From contig DYJD01000019.1 of the NCBI GenBank assembly GCA_020723325.1, forward strand, positions 62,001-126,000: DNA of 64,000 nucleotides, written 5' to 3'. Under the pieces are notes generated by a model. The model saw only the letters and a list, made by a program, of their open reading frames with translations, ran no database searches and had not been told where the DNA came from. The position numbers were made by a program, and so were the translations under genes. This document shows, piece after piece, positions 40,628 through 47,943 of the stretch; position 1 is the first letter of the stretch, and each line of letters begins with the position of its first letter. This DNA is from Desulfosudis oleivorans. Its GTDB lineage: Bacteria > Desulfobacterota > Desulfobacteria > Desulfobacterales > SURF-7.

Positions 40628-40655
40628 TTGACATTTGCTATTAGCATGTTATGTT
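40628..40655 (+). promoter_or_regulatory. Sigma70-type promoter of the relic-hgcAB transcript
   Basis: TTGACA at 40628-40633, a 16-bp spacer and TATGTT at 40650-40655. It overlaps the first of two palindromic operators (40633-40649); the second (40664-40680) would cover the transcription start. Confidence 0.6.
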
Positions 40656-40680
40656 ATTGGCATATTTGCTGTTAGCAAAT
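40633..40680. promoter_or_regulatory. Two palindromic operators, ATTTGCT-N3-AGCAAAT type
   Basis: The copy at 40664-40680 is a perfect palindrome, ATTTGCTGTTAGCAAAT. The copy at 40633-40649 reads ATTTGCT-ATT-AGCATGT, with a weaker right arm. They are 31 bp apart centre to centre (three helical turns), one between -35 and -10 and one at the start site, which is the arrangement expected for repression by a dimeric MarR/TetR-type protein. The binding protein is unknown; the MarR gene at 43212 is the nearest candidate. Confidence 0.6.
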
Positions 40681-40711
40681 ATATAGCCATCACCCTATCA
40701 ATGGAGGCAAC

Positions 40712-41323
40712 ATGCAACATGATGTAATCAAACCAAGTCCATCCACCCAACGTTTCCGGCTCGGGCAAAAGGAAAAACTGGACATCGTTTCCAATATATT
40801 TCCTTTCTGGCGCAAGCGTGATGCGGAAAAACGGAAAGCGGAGTTACCCTCTCCAAACGGCATTGAGTTGGAAAAAAGGATTTTTTATGATGCCGTCATT
40901 ATTTCCTGCAAGGCTGTCATCGGATTTGCCGAACGCTACGTCTATCTGGCCGAACAAATGGCCGCCATTATAGCCAGCGGCGCCAACACCATTCAGGTTT
41001 TCAATGATGAAGCCATCGTCAAGGGCTTCCTGGACGCCGGATTTTCCAAGGCGGAAGCCCGCAACTATATCATCACCGGCTGTGTGCAGCCCATTCCGGC
41101 CGCCACTTATGGATCGGTCTGCGCCGCCCATTCGGAAAACGGCCATGTGGTGTTCGGCTTTGTCACCGGTGCCACACCCGATGGTCGGAAGCAAATGGAG
41201 CCCTATTCCATCGGCGCGGCCGGCGGCCGCGGCCGGGAGAAAAAGGGGTATACTGCCGCCCTTAAATCCTTCAGCAAAATCAACCCTAATGAAATCATCG
41301 CAAGGACCGTACATGATCGTTGA
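40712..41323 (+). pseudogene. Collapsed glycyl-radical enzyme (PFL-like) relic
   Basis: An open frame of 203 residues with a good ribosome site (GGAGG). It is made of pieces of a much larger glycyl-radical enzyme in correct order. Residues 15-45 (IFPFWRKRDAEKR) match an early part. Residues 50-90 (IFYDAVIISCKAVIGFAERY) match a later helix. Residues 95-145 (NDEAIVKGFLDAGFSKAEAR, then YIITGCVQP) contain the active-site cysteine region. Residues 150-190 (FVTGATPDGRK, then YTAALKSFSKIN) match the part before the last third. The spans between them and the whole C-terminal glycyl-radical domain are missing; family members have about 800 residues. The deletions have kept the reading frame open. It cannot be an active enzyme. 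It shares a transcript with the HgcA-like gene 43 bp downstream. Confidence 0.75.
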
Positions 41324-41366
41324 TCATGCATACAGCCATCGACCATAAGAAGACAGGAGCGAAACG

Positions 41367-42491
41367 ATGAAATTGCTATCACTTACTGCCATATCCTTTT
41401 TTATCGGTATAGCTGGAAAGTCTGGTTATATCAAAGCATTTGAACCATACTTCCCATGGTTTCTCGGAATCGGTTTTTTAATGCTCAGCCTATGGCTGTT
41501 GAGCCTTACCTTTTATTCCAGCGGACATGACTGGCCTGAAACAAATCATAAGCCCCAAAAAATCCGGTTAATTCCCGTGGACAGCCTGAAAGCGCTGATC
41601 GCCTGGTTCCATGCTTTCCAAAGGACCTATGCCGTGGCGCCGGGACTTTACTACACCGGAGACCGCTATGATCCTGAATCACCTTTGCTGGTCACTTCCA
41701 ATTATCACTTGACCGTCTTTTTACTACTACGGGCCGTGCGAGGATTTTCCATTAGACTGTTGGTGATCGACACGGACGGCATAAATGTCTGGTGCGCTGC
41801 CGGCAAGGGGGCTTTTAACAATACGGCCATCCTGAAGCAGATCAGCCGTTTCCAAAAGGATTTAAGCGTAAATGGGAAAAAAATCCAATTGGTTTTGCCC
41901 AAGCTGGCCTTATCCGGTGTAAATCTTCAGGAGTTGCGACAAACCGGTGTACGACCGATAATCGGCCCCATCAAAATTAAAGACCTGCCGGCCTTTTTGT
42001 CCAGCCCCAGCTTGGTGGATCAAACCGCCGACATCTATCAATTCGATTTCAGATCCCGGTTGTTCACCTGGTTGCCCGGACTGGTGCAATATATGATCTA
42101 CGGTTTGATGTTGGTCATGGGACTCCTGGGGATAGAAGTTCTTTGGGGGTTGCAGGCACCTACTGGAATCATCCTGCTGATTGCGCTGACGGCCACCCTT
42201 TATCCCATCTTGTTTCCTTGGTTGCCTGGACGCGGCTTTGCTGCCAAAGGCTTGTGGATGGCCGGGGGCTTGGGAACTGCTGTACTCACATCGGTTCTTT
42301 TCAATCACATGAGTATCCATGCGGCCATAACGACCATCGTTTTTGCCTTTGCCTTATCCATTCTTTTTGGTTTGTCTTACACCGGGAATTCTCCGGTGAG
42401 CAATTATACACGGGTACGAAAGGAGACCGCCCGTTTTCTACCCCTGAACATCATGCTCTTTGTAACCAGTTTTGTCCTGTATCTTTTATAA
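41367..42491 (+). CDS. hgcA: HgcA-like corrinoid membrane protein with extra N-terminal helices
   Basis: Protein of 374 residues. The corrinoid-binding domain (about 88-215) shows VAPGLYYTGDRYDPESP, LLVTSNYHL, and the HgcA cap-helix motif NVWCAAGK (Asn140-Lys147, cobalt-ligating Cys143 in the family). The membrane part (about 230-374) has five helices and a loop with YTGNSPVSNYTRVRKE, matching the FTG ... V-x-x-E region of HgcA. HgcA carries a methyl group on cobalt and, with HgcB, methylates mercury(II). This copy differs from well-studied ones by about 50 extra residues at the N-terminus with two hydrophobic segments (3-17 and 30-50), and by changes in the domain core (RLLVIDTDG, LVLPKLALSGV). 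It could be a true HgcA or a relative with another substrate. ACAGGAG precedes the start. Confidence 0.8.
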   Translation: MKLLSLTAISFFIGIAGKSGYIKAFEPYFPWFLGIGFLMLSLWLLSLTFYSSGHDWPETNHKPQKIRLIPVDSLKALIAWFHAFQRTYAVAPGLYYTGDRYDPESPLLVTSNYHLTVFLLLRAVRGFSIRLLVIDTDGINVWCAAGKGAFNNTAILKQISRFQKDLSVNGKKIQLVLPKLALSGVNLQELRQTGVRPIIGPIKIKDLPAFLSSPSLVDQTADIYQFDFRSRLFTWLPGLVQYMIYGLMLVMGLLGIEVLWGLQAPTGIILLIALTATLYPILFPWLPGRGFAAKGLWMAGGLGTAVLTSVLFNHMSIHAAITTIVFAFALSILFGLSYTGNSPVSNYTRVRKETARFLPLNIMLFVTSFVLYLL

Positions 42492-42503
42492 GGAGGATTT
42501 TAT

Positions 42504-42752
42504 ATGCTTCACATCGATTCAACAGCCTGCAGCGGCTGCGGGTCTTGTAAAAAAGTTTGTCCCCATGGTGTTTTATCGATTGAACAACGAAAAGCCCGTG
42601 TAAAAGTGGAAGAACGCTGCATCGAATGCGGCGCCTGCCAGCTCAACTGCCCGGAAAAAGCCCTTACGGTGCAGAAAGGAACCGGTTGCTTGTTCATCAT
42701 CATCAAGGAAGATATTTTGAAACTGAATTCCGGGGCATGTGCTTGTGGATGA
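42504..42752 (+). CDS. hgcB: HgcB-like 2[4Fe-4S] ferredoxin
   Basis: Protein of 82 residues encoded 12 bp after the HgcA-like gene behind a strong AAGGAGG site. Two [4Fe-4S] motifs are visible, CSGCGSCKKVCP and CIECGACQLNCP; the second fits the HgcB-type CxECGA wording. Then GTGCLFII adds a lone cysteine, and the C-terminus ends in CACG, a cysteine pair as in HgcB. HgcB supplies low-potential electrons to the corrinoid of HgcA, and its C-terminal cysteines are thought to hand over mercury. The linkage and the tail cysteines make a general ferredoxin less likely. Confidence 0.8.
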   Translation: MLHIDSTACSGCGSCKKVCPHGVLSIEQRKARVKVEERCIECGACQLNCPEKALTVQKGTGCLFIIIKEDILKLNSGACACG

Positions 42753-42762
42753 ATCCTTGCAG

Positions 42763-42840
42763 GCCTTGATCATCGTTCTGTCATTATCGCGGCTGGAAGA
42801 CGCTCCCACAACGGGAGATGATCGAAAGGATGATCAAGGC
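42763..42840. repeat. Nested palindromic element with REP-like core
   Basis: Outer arms GCCTTGATCATC (42763-42774) and GATGATCAAGGC (42829-42840) flank a REP-like core at 42788-42810 that has one mismatch to the other copies. The element is 78 bp, the same size as the one at 61539-61616, with which it shares arms and core. Confidence 0.8.
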
Positions 42841-42855
42841 ACCCATGATCGCCCC

Positions 42856-42883
42856 TTGACAAGAAAAGATAGGATGATATTTT
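42856..42883 (+). promoter_or_regulatory. Possible promoter, TTGACA-N16-TATTTT
   Basis: TTGACA at 42856-42861 and TATTTT at 42878-42883 lie between the palindromic element and the C_GCAxxG_C_C relic, and could drive the MarR gene at 43212. Confidence 0.4.
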
Positions 42884-42893
42884 AAATTTATAA

Positions 42894-43178
42894 TTATGGT
42901 ATTCCGGCAAGGGCGCGGATGACGAGAAGCCGGCCAAAGAACTGCTGCCCATGCTGCAAGATTTCAATGATTGGTTTCAAAAAGAATGCCGGGAAAAATT
43001 TAAAGATACACGCTGCAAGGGAATCGTCGGTGAAGCAGTGGGGACCGTTGAGGGCAAAATGATCTGTGGTGCTCTAATTATCCAAGCATACAAACAACTA
43101 ACACGTATTTTCACTGAATACCAAATTGGACGATTCCATGAATCGACAAATACAAACGCCGCCATAAGAACCGAATAG
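42894..43178 (+). pseudogene. 5'-truncated C_GCAxxG_C_C family redox protein relic
   Basis: From a stop codon at 42891 the frame reads YSGKGADDEKPAKELLPMLQ, then DFNDWFQKECREKFKDTRCK and a later MICGALIIQAYKQLTRIF. This is the second half of a C_GCAxxG_C_C redox protein, whose family has LYAGKGADEx ... ML ... WF ... C ... C. The first half with the GCAxxG motif is absent and the stretch before it is unrelated intergenic sequence. The ATG at 42951 is internal. It is thus a gene remnant, ending right where the MarR region begins. Confidence 0.6.
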
Positions 43179-43211
43179 ATGTATCATACTGAGCCAAAGG
43201 AAGGAGCCAAA

Positions 43212-43739
43212 TTGAATAATAACTCCATGGTCCAAAGAACCTATCAGGCCTTTACATATCTCTCCCGCCGGGTGAGTCGACTGATGCGGGAGCAACTTTC
43301 GCCCTGCCCCATCACAGTGCAGCAATGTTATGCCCTCGAGTCCTTGATGGATGGCCCCAAATCCATGAGCACCCTGGCTGAAGACGTGGCCATTCATCAA
43401 AGTACTCTTACCCGGATTGTGGAAAAACTGGAAAAACAAGGTTTGGTCGAACGAACCCGCAAGGTGAATAATCAACGAATGGTTGTGGTTCAGATCACGG
43501 AAACCGGCAAACAGATCCATGATCAGCTTCACCAGGAATCCTTAAAAATCATTTCCGCCCTGTTGGATCAGATCCCCGTCTCCCAGCGCGAAAACCTTTT
43601 ATGCGCGCTGGAAGCGGTAGTGAAGCTCATTGATCCGGAGAACCAAACTTTCCGAAGCGTCATGAATAGCTGCTGCAATACCGACATGATTGCCGGCATC
43701 ATGCCCATGAAAAAAGCCGGGCATGAATCAGCCGGATAG
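43212..43739 (+). CDS. MarR-family transcriptional regulator
   Basis: Protein of 175 residues if it starts at TTG 43212, which sits 5 bp after AAGGAAGGAG; ATG 43179 gives 186 residues but lacks such a site. The winged helix-turn-helix is visible as TVQQCYALESLMDGPKSMST, LAEDVAIHQSTLTRIVEKLE and LVERTRKVNNQRMVVVQIT. The C-terminal tail adds FRSVMNSCCNTDMIAG, with a cysteine pair that could serve in redox or metal sensing. It is a candidate for control of the palindromic operators at 40633-40680, as it is the only regulator gene in this island. The operator link is an inference. Confidence 0.88.
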   Translation: MNNNSMVQRTYQAFTYLSRRVSRLMREQLSPCPITVQQCYALESLMDGPKSMSTLAEDVAIHQSTLTRIVEKLEKQGLVERTRKVNNQRMVVVQITETGKQIHDQLHQESLKIISALLDQIPVSQRENLLCALEAVVKLIDPENQTFRSVMNSCCNTDMIAGIMPMKKAGHESAG

Positions 43740-43747
43740 AGTTATAT

Positions 43748-44269
43748 CTATTCGTCCAACCTGACCATCAATACCGGCTTTTTGGATCTCTTTAGAACGG
43801 TTCTGGAAACACTTCCCAGCCAGGAATCGATGAGTCCGCCGTGGCCGTGGGAACCCATGACAATGACATCGCAATCCCTTTCCACAGCTTGTTTGACGAT
43901 TTCATCAGCCGGGTTGCCTTCAGCAATCACGATTTCATCCATGCTGAAAGTTTTGTCTTCCAGCTTTTCTTTTGCCTCTTCACAGATCCTTGTCAGAGCC
44001 TCCCGTATAGGAACGTTCCCGCGTTGTTTTCCGATCAAAACCTCCCTGGCTTCCTTGACATGCTCTTTCTGAATTTTTTTCAGGTCTTCCCTGCTCAAAG
44101 ACCCATGAATATGCGCAAAGGCTTCCTCACTGTCAATCACCACATGCAGGATGGTGATACCGGCATTATAATGATCAGCAAGACTGACGGCATAGGCAAA
44201 GGTTTTTTGGGCATATTCGGAAAGATCAGTAGCATACAGAATTTTTTTTATTTGCACATCCGGAAACAT
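43748..44269 (-). CDS. Universal stress protein (UspA family)
   Basis: Cytoplasmic protein of 173 residues with the Usp fold: KKILYATDLSEYAQKTFAYA at the N-terminus, ITILHVV, and at the C-terminus the ATP-binding signature VMGSHGHGGLIDSWLGSVSR followed by KKPVLMVRL. The G-2x-G-9x-G(S/T) pattern indicates the ATP-binding subgroup. An AAAGGAG site and a promoter at 44304-44333 precede it. It converges on the MarR gene (8-bp gap). Confidence 0.93.
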   Translation of the reverse strand: MFPDVQIKKILYATDLSEYAQKTFAYAVSLADHYNAGITILHVVIDSEEAFAHIHGSLSREDLKKIQKEHVKEAREVLIGKQRGNVPIREALTRICEEAKEKLEDKTFSMDEIVIAEGNPADEIVKQAVERDCDVIVMGSHGHGGLIDSWLGSVSRTVLKRSKKPVLMVRLDE

Positions 44270-44303
44270 GAATAGCTCCTTTCGCTTGAATCGATTCGAA
44301 AGG

Positions 44304-44333
44304 ATTATGACTGAAAATACGGCTTTCTGTCAA
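44304..44333 (-). promoter_or_regulatory. Sigma70-type promoter of the universal stress protein gene
   Basis: On the minus strand TTGACA (44328-44333) and CATAAT (44304-44309) are separated by 18 bp, about 35 bp upstream of the start codon. Confidence 0.5.
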
Positions 44334-44610
44334 TGCGTTAATCAACGATATTCATTCTATAATGTATCTTCTGAAACCTTTCGCGACTCTTGATTCGAAA
44401 AAACATCCATGTTAAAAGAAAATTATATTTATAAATATGGAACAACTCCGGGAAAACATGACCGGCCGGATCTCCAGCGGATTCACTTCCCGACATTAAT
44501 GAATTTCATTTTTCGACTCAATATCAGCATTTTTTCAACCCTTTAACCTATCAAGCGGTCCCCTGATCCATGATTTAAATTTGGATGAACTGCGTTATGG
44601 AAAGGGTTTC
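44334..44610. other. Intergenic region, divergent from usp to cyclase gene
   Basis: Together with the usp leader this gap is about 340 bp. It is AT-rich around 44410-44440 and should hold the promoter of the cyclase operon, but no strong match is visible. No gene is supported. Confidence 0.35.
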
Positions 44611-46527
44611 ATGCCACTGCGCCGGAAAGTTTTATTGATCATCAGTTCTCTTTTTTTCGTTATGACAGCCATGATTTACGCTTTCACCAGAATGATACTG
44701 GTAGGAGGATACGAAACCCTGGAAATCCGGGAAATGAAACATAGCGCCGATCAGTTCATGCATTCCATCAAGAACGAGGTGGAACAGATCAAAAGTTTTG
44801 CCATGGACTGGGGGCCTTGGGACGATACTTATGAATTCGTAATCAACCTCGACCAGGATTACATTGAAAAAAACTTAATGGATGAGACGTTTTCGAATTT
44901 CCGATTATCCTTCATCGCCTTCATGGATTCAATCGGACGATTTATTTACGGAAAAGCCTTTGATTTGGAAAAAAATGCGTCGGATTTGTTTCCACAATCA
45001 CTCATCCAGCATTTACAAGCCGATTTCAGATTATTTCATCGCACCAATGAAACAGATATCATTAAGGGATTGTTCTTGTTTGGCGAAAAGGTAGCCTTCA
45101 TTGCTTCTGTACCGATTCTCGATAGTAAATTCAAAGGCCCCATCCGCGGGTCCTTGATTATGGGAAGATTTTTGACTCCTGAGGAAATCCATCGAATACG
45201 GGAAAAAACCCAGTTGGACATTGAGATTCGCCGCTGGAATGAAAAAGACCTTCCTTCCGAATACCAACACGTCAAATCCCTATTGCAACCAAATTCACCG
45301 CTCACCTTCCATCGGAGCGGGGATAAGGTCATCACGGTTTATTCCCTGCTGCAGGATATTCATGGGCAACCGGTCCTGATTGCTGGAATCCGAAAGCCTC
45401 GAGAGATTTTTCATCAGGGCCTTAAAAGCTTGCATTATTTAATGATGTCACTACTTCTGGTCAGTTTGTTAGTTATCGTGGCGATTCTGATTTTTCTGGA
45501 AAAAAACGTATTGTCCAGACTAACCTATCTACGCAAAACAGTTCGATATATTGCAACCACAAGATTGTTTTCCTTACGGATTCATATAAACGGCCGAGAT
45601 GAGTTGTCGGACCTTGGCCAGGATATCAATGCCATGCTGGAAGCCTTACGTCAAAGCGAAGAACGAGATAAAGCCCTGCTTGAAAATATTGAGGACGGTT
45701 ATTTTGAAGTGGATTTACAAGGAAATTTCACTTTTTTCAATGATTCGGTTTGCCGCATGACCGGGTTCGACCGCAGTGAAATACTGGGTATGAATTTCCG
45801 TCAATTTACAGACACTTCGACAGTCGAACATCTGGTTCATAAATTCAATCAGTTATACCAAGGTGGTCGCTCGATTCAGGCTCTGGAGGGTGATTTCTTC
45901 CATAAGAACGGAACCAGACGCCAAATGGAAACCTCCGTATCCCTGGTCCGGGATGTGGATAACAACCCCATCGGTTACAGGGGCATAGCCCGGGACATCA
46001 CCCGACGCCGGCGTATGGAAGAAGAATTGCGGATACAGGCCGCCACCGATCCCCTTACTGGAGCGAATAACCGGCGCCGCTTTCTGGAACTTGCGGCAAA
46101 TGAATTTCAGCGGTTTCAACGATACGGTGATTTGTTCTGCATCCTGGTCATAGATATCGACCATTTCAAGCGCATTAATGACACCCATGGTCATGCTGCC
46201 GGTGATGAAGTCCTGCGTAATATAGTAAAAAGGTTCAAAGAAAATCTGCGTCAAACGGATTTTTTCGGCCGTATGGGCGGCGAGGAGTTCTGTCTCGTCC
46301 TGGTGGGAGCAGAAATTTCCATTGCAAAAACCATCGCCGAAAGGTTGAGGCGGGATATTGAACGCTTCATTATTCGTATGGAGGAGCACCTAATTCAATT
46401 CACAGTCAGTATTGGTTTAGCTGAAATCCAAAAACCGGACGTGTCTTTTGAGGCAGGCCTGAAACGGGCAGATGCTGCTCTGTATAAAGCCAAGCGTCAA
46501 GGACGCAATTGTATTGTAACAGCATGA
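44611..46527 (+). CDS. Diguanylate cyclase with CHASE4 and PAS domains
   Basis: Protein of 638 residues from ATG 44611, which follows GGAAAGG; a TTG ten codons upstream is less likely. A membrane helix (about 6-28) is followed by a periplasmic CHASE4-like domain (FAMDWGPWDDTYEFV), a second helix near 280-302, a HAMP-like linker, a PAS domain (about 355-470), and a GGDEF domain. The cyclase part has DPLTGANNRRRF, the active-site GGEEF, and an RQTD five residues before it that fits the RxxD product-inhibition site. It should make c-di-GMP in response to a periplasmic signal. It is the first gene of a probable operon with the PilT-type genes, which fits control of pilus motility. Confidence 0.92.
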   Translation: MPLRRKVLLIISSLFFVMTAMIYAFTRMILVGGYETLEIREMKHSADQFMHSIKNEVEQIKSFAMDWGPWDDTYEFVINLDQDYIEKNLMDETFSNFRLSFIAFMDSIGRFIYGKAFDLEKNASDLFPQSLIQHLQADFRLFHRTNETDIIKGLFLFGEKVAFIASVPILDSKFKGPIRGSLIMGRFLTPEEIHRIREKTQLDIEIRRWNEKDLPSEYQHVKSLLQPNSPLTFHRSGDKVITVYSLLQDIHGQPVLIAGIRKPREIFHQGLKSLHYLMMSLLLVSLLVIVAILIFLEKNVLSRLTYLRKTVRYIATTRLFSLRIHINGRDELSDLGQDINAMLEALRQSEERDKALLENIEDGYFEVDLQGNFTFFNDSVCRMTGFDRSEILGMNFRQFTDTSTVEHLVHKFNQLYQGGRSIQALEGDFFHKNGTRRQMETSVSLVRDVDNNPIGYRGIARDITRRRRMEEELRIQAATDPLTGANNRRRFLELAANEFQRFQRYGDLFCILVIDIDHFKRINDTHGHAAGDEVLRNIVKRFKENLRQTDFFGRMGGEEFCLVLVGAEISIAKTIAERLRRDIERFIIRMEEHLIQFTVSIGLAEIQKPDVSFEAGLKRADAALYKAKRQGRNCIVTA

Positions 46528-46545
46528 TGAACAGGAGAAAAGTCT

Positions 46546-46818
46546 ATGAATGAACAACAGGATCGAACCAAAGTAATCATCCTCACGCATCGATATCGGA
46601 TCGACGGTGAAATCGCTAATTTTTCGGATTCCAGATTGACGGATTTCATGACGGAAGCAAAGAACTTCATAGCCGTAACAGATGCCGAGGTGCTGGATCG
46701 TACAAATGGCCAGAGTGTTTCCACAGCTTTTCTGAACGTGCACCGGGATATGATCGAGGTCATCATTCCTGTGGATCAGGTGATATTGGATGAAATCCAC
46801 TTTGCAGCAAAGGAGTAA
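46546..46818 (+). CDS. DUF6812-like small protein
   Basis: Protein of 90 residues with a beta-rich pattern: TKVIILTHRYRIDGEI, then SRLTDFMTEAKNFIAVTDAE, and a final hydrophobic strand MIEVIIPVDQV. This resembles small proteins often encoded beside pilus ATPases and labelled DUF6812. Function is unknown. It lies 18 bp after the cyclase and 3 bp before the PilT-like gene, so it is in the same operon. Confidence 0.7.
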   Translation: MNEQQDRTKVIILTHRYRIDGEIANFSDSRLTDFMTEAKNFIAVTDAEVLDRTNGQSVSTAFLNVHRDMIEVIIPVDQVILDEIHFAAKE

Positions 46819-46821
46819 ACC

Positions 46822-47910
46822 ATGACCGCAATGGATAAAGTATTCAAGGTGGCTGTGGACATGGCGGCATCGGATATTCACGTGGCACCGGGGGAGCCCT
46901 TCATCCTTCGAAAACTGGGGCGATTGCAAAAGCTCAAAAGTGCGGCTCTGACTCCAGGTCAATGCCGACAATTGGTATTCGAATTGCTTGATGAGCATCA
47001 GCAAAAGCAGTTACAGGAGAAACTCCAGTTGGATTTTGCCTTGGAAAGGCCTAATCTTGGGCGGTTCCGGGGCAGCGCCATGATGCATAACAATGGAATG
47101 AGCGCCGTTTTCAGGGTTATCCCCCCCCGCATCCCCACCCTGGAAAGTCTGGGCATGCCCGAAACGATCCTGAAGGTGCTTGACAACCATCAGGGGCTCA
47201 TTCTAGTCACCGGTGCCACGGGTATGGGAAAATCCACCACCTTGGCGGCCATGGTGGATCACATCAACACCCATCGGGCCCACCATGTTTTGACCATTGA
47301 AGATCCCATTGAATTCATTCATCCGCTCAAAAAAAGCGTTGTCAACCAGCGTCAACTGGGGCGGGACACTTTGTCTTACGCCAATGCCTTGCGCAGCGCA
47401 TTACGGGAAGATCCGGACATTATCATGATCGGCGAATTGCGGGACCTGGAAACCATTTCCATGGCTATCTCCGCCTCGGAAACCGGGCATTTAGTCATCG
47501 GCACCCTTTCAACTTCCAGTGCGCCCAAAACCGTGGACCGCATTATTGATTCCTACCCACCGGAAGAACAGGGGCAGATCCGGGCCATGCTCAGTGAAAG
47601 CCTGAAAGCCGTCATCACCCAAAAGCTGTTTCCTGGTAAAGATGGCCAGCAAATGCACCTGGCTCTGGAAGTCCTCATCGGCACACTGCCCCTGGCCAAT
47701 CTGATCCGTGACGGCAAGACTTTTCAGATTCCGTCGGTGATGCAGACCGGCAAAAACGTGGGCATGCTGATCATGGACGAATCCATTATGGCTTTGCTCC
47801 AGCAAGGCAAGATCAGCGCCAAGGACGCCTATGCCGGTGCCAACAGCCCTGCCCGCTTCAAATCGTTTTTAACCGGAGAAAAAAGTGCAGCGGCACCTGG
47901 CAATGCATAA
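46822..47910 (+). CDS. PilT/PilU-like ATPase with altered His box
   Basis: Protein of 362 residues of the type IV pilus retraction ATPase family. The N-terminal domain starts MAASDIHVAPGEP; Walker A reads GATGMGKSTT (usual PilT: GPTGSGKST); the Asp box is VLTIEDPIEF; Walker B is IIMIGELRD. The His box, usually GTLHTNSA, reads GTLSTSSA, so the conserved histidine is a serine. This histidine takes part in ATP binding in PilT, so activity may be reduced or the protein may need its partner. The next gene is a standard PilT, which suggests a PilT/PilU-type pair with this as the accessory member. Confidence 0.88.
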   Translation: MTAMDKVFKVAVDMAASDIHVAPGEPFILRKLGRLQKLKSAALTPGQCRQLVFELLDEHQQKQLQEKLQLDFALERPNLGRFRGSAMMHNNGMSAVFRVIPPRIPTLESLGMPETILKVLDNHQGLILVTGATGMGKSTTLAAMVDHINTHRAHHVLTIEDPIEFIHPLKKSVVNQRQLGRDTLSYANALRSALREDPDIIMIGELRDLETISMAISASETGHLVIGTLSTSSAPKTVDRIIDSYPPEEQGQIRAMLSESLKAVITQKLFPGKDGQQMHLALEVLIGTLPLANLIRDGKTFQIPSVMQTGKNVGMLIMDESIMALLQQGKISAKDAYAGANSPARFKSFLTGEKSAAAPGNA

Positions 47911-47943
47911 TAGTGATATACAAAAACAAATAAGGAGTGCACA

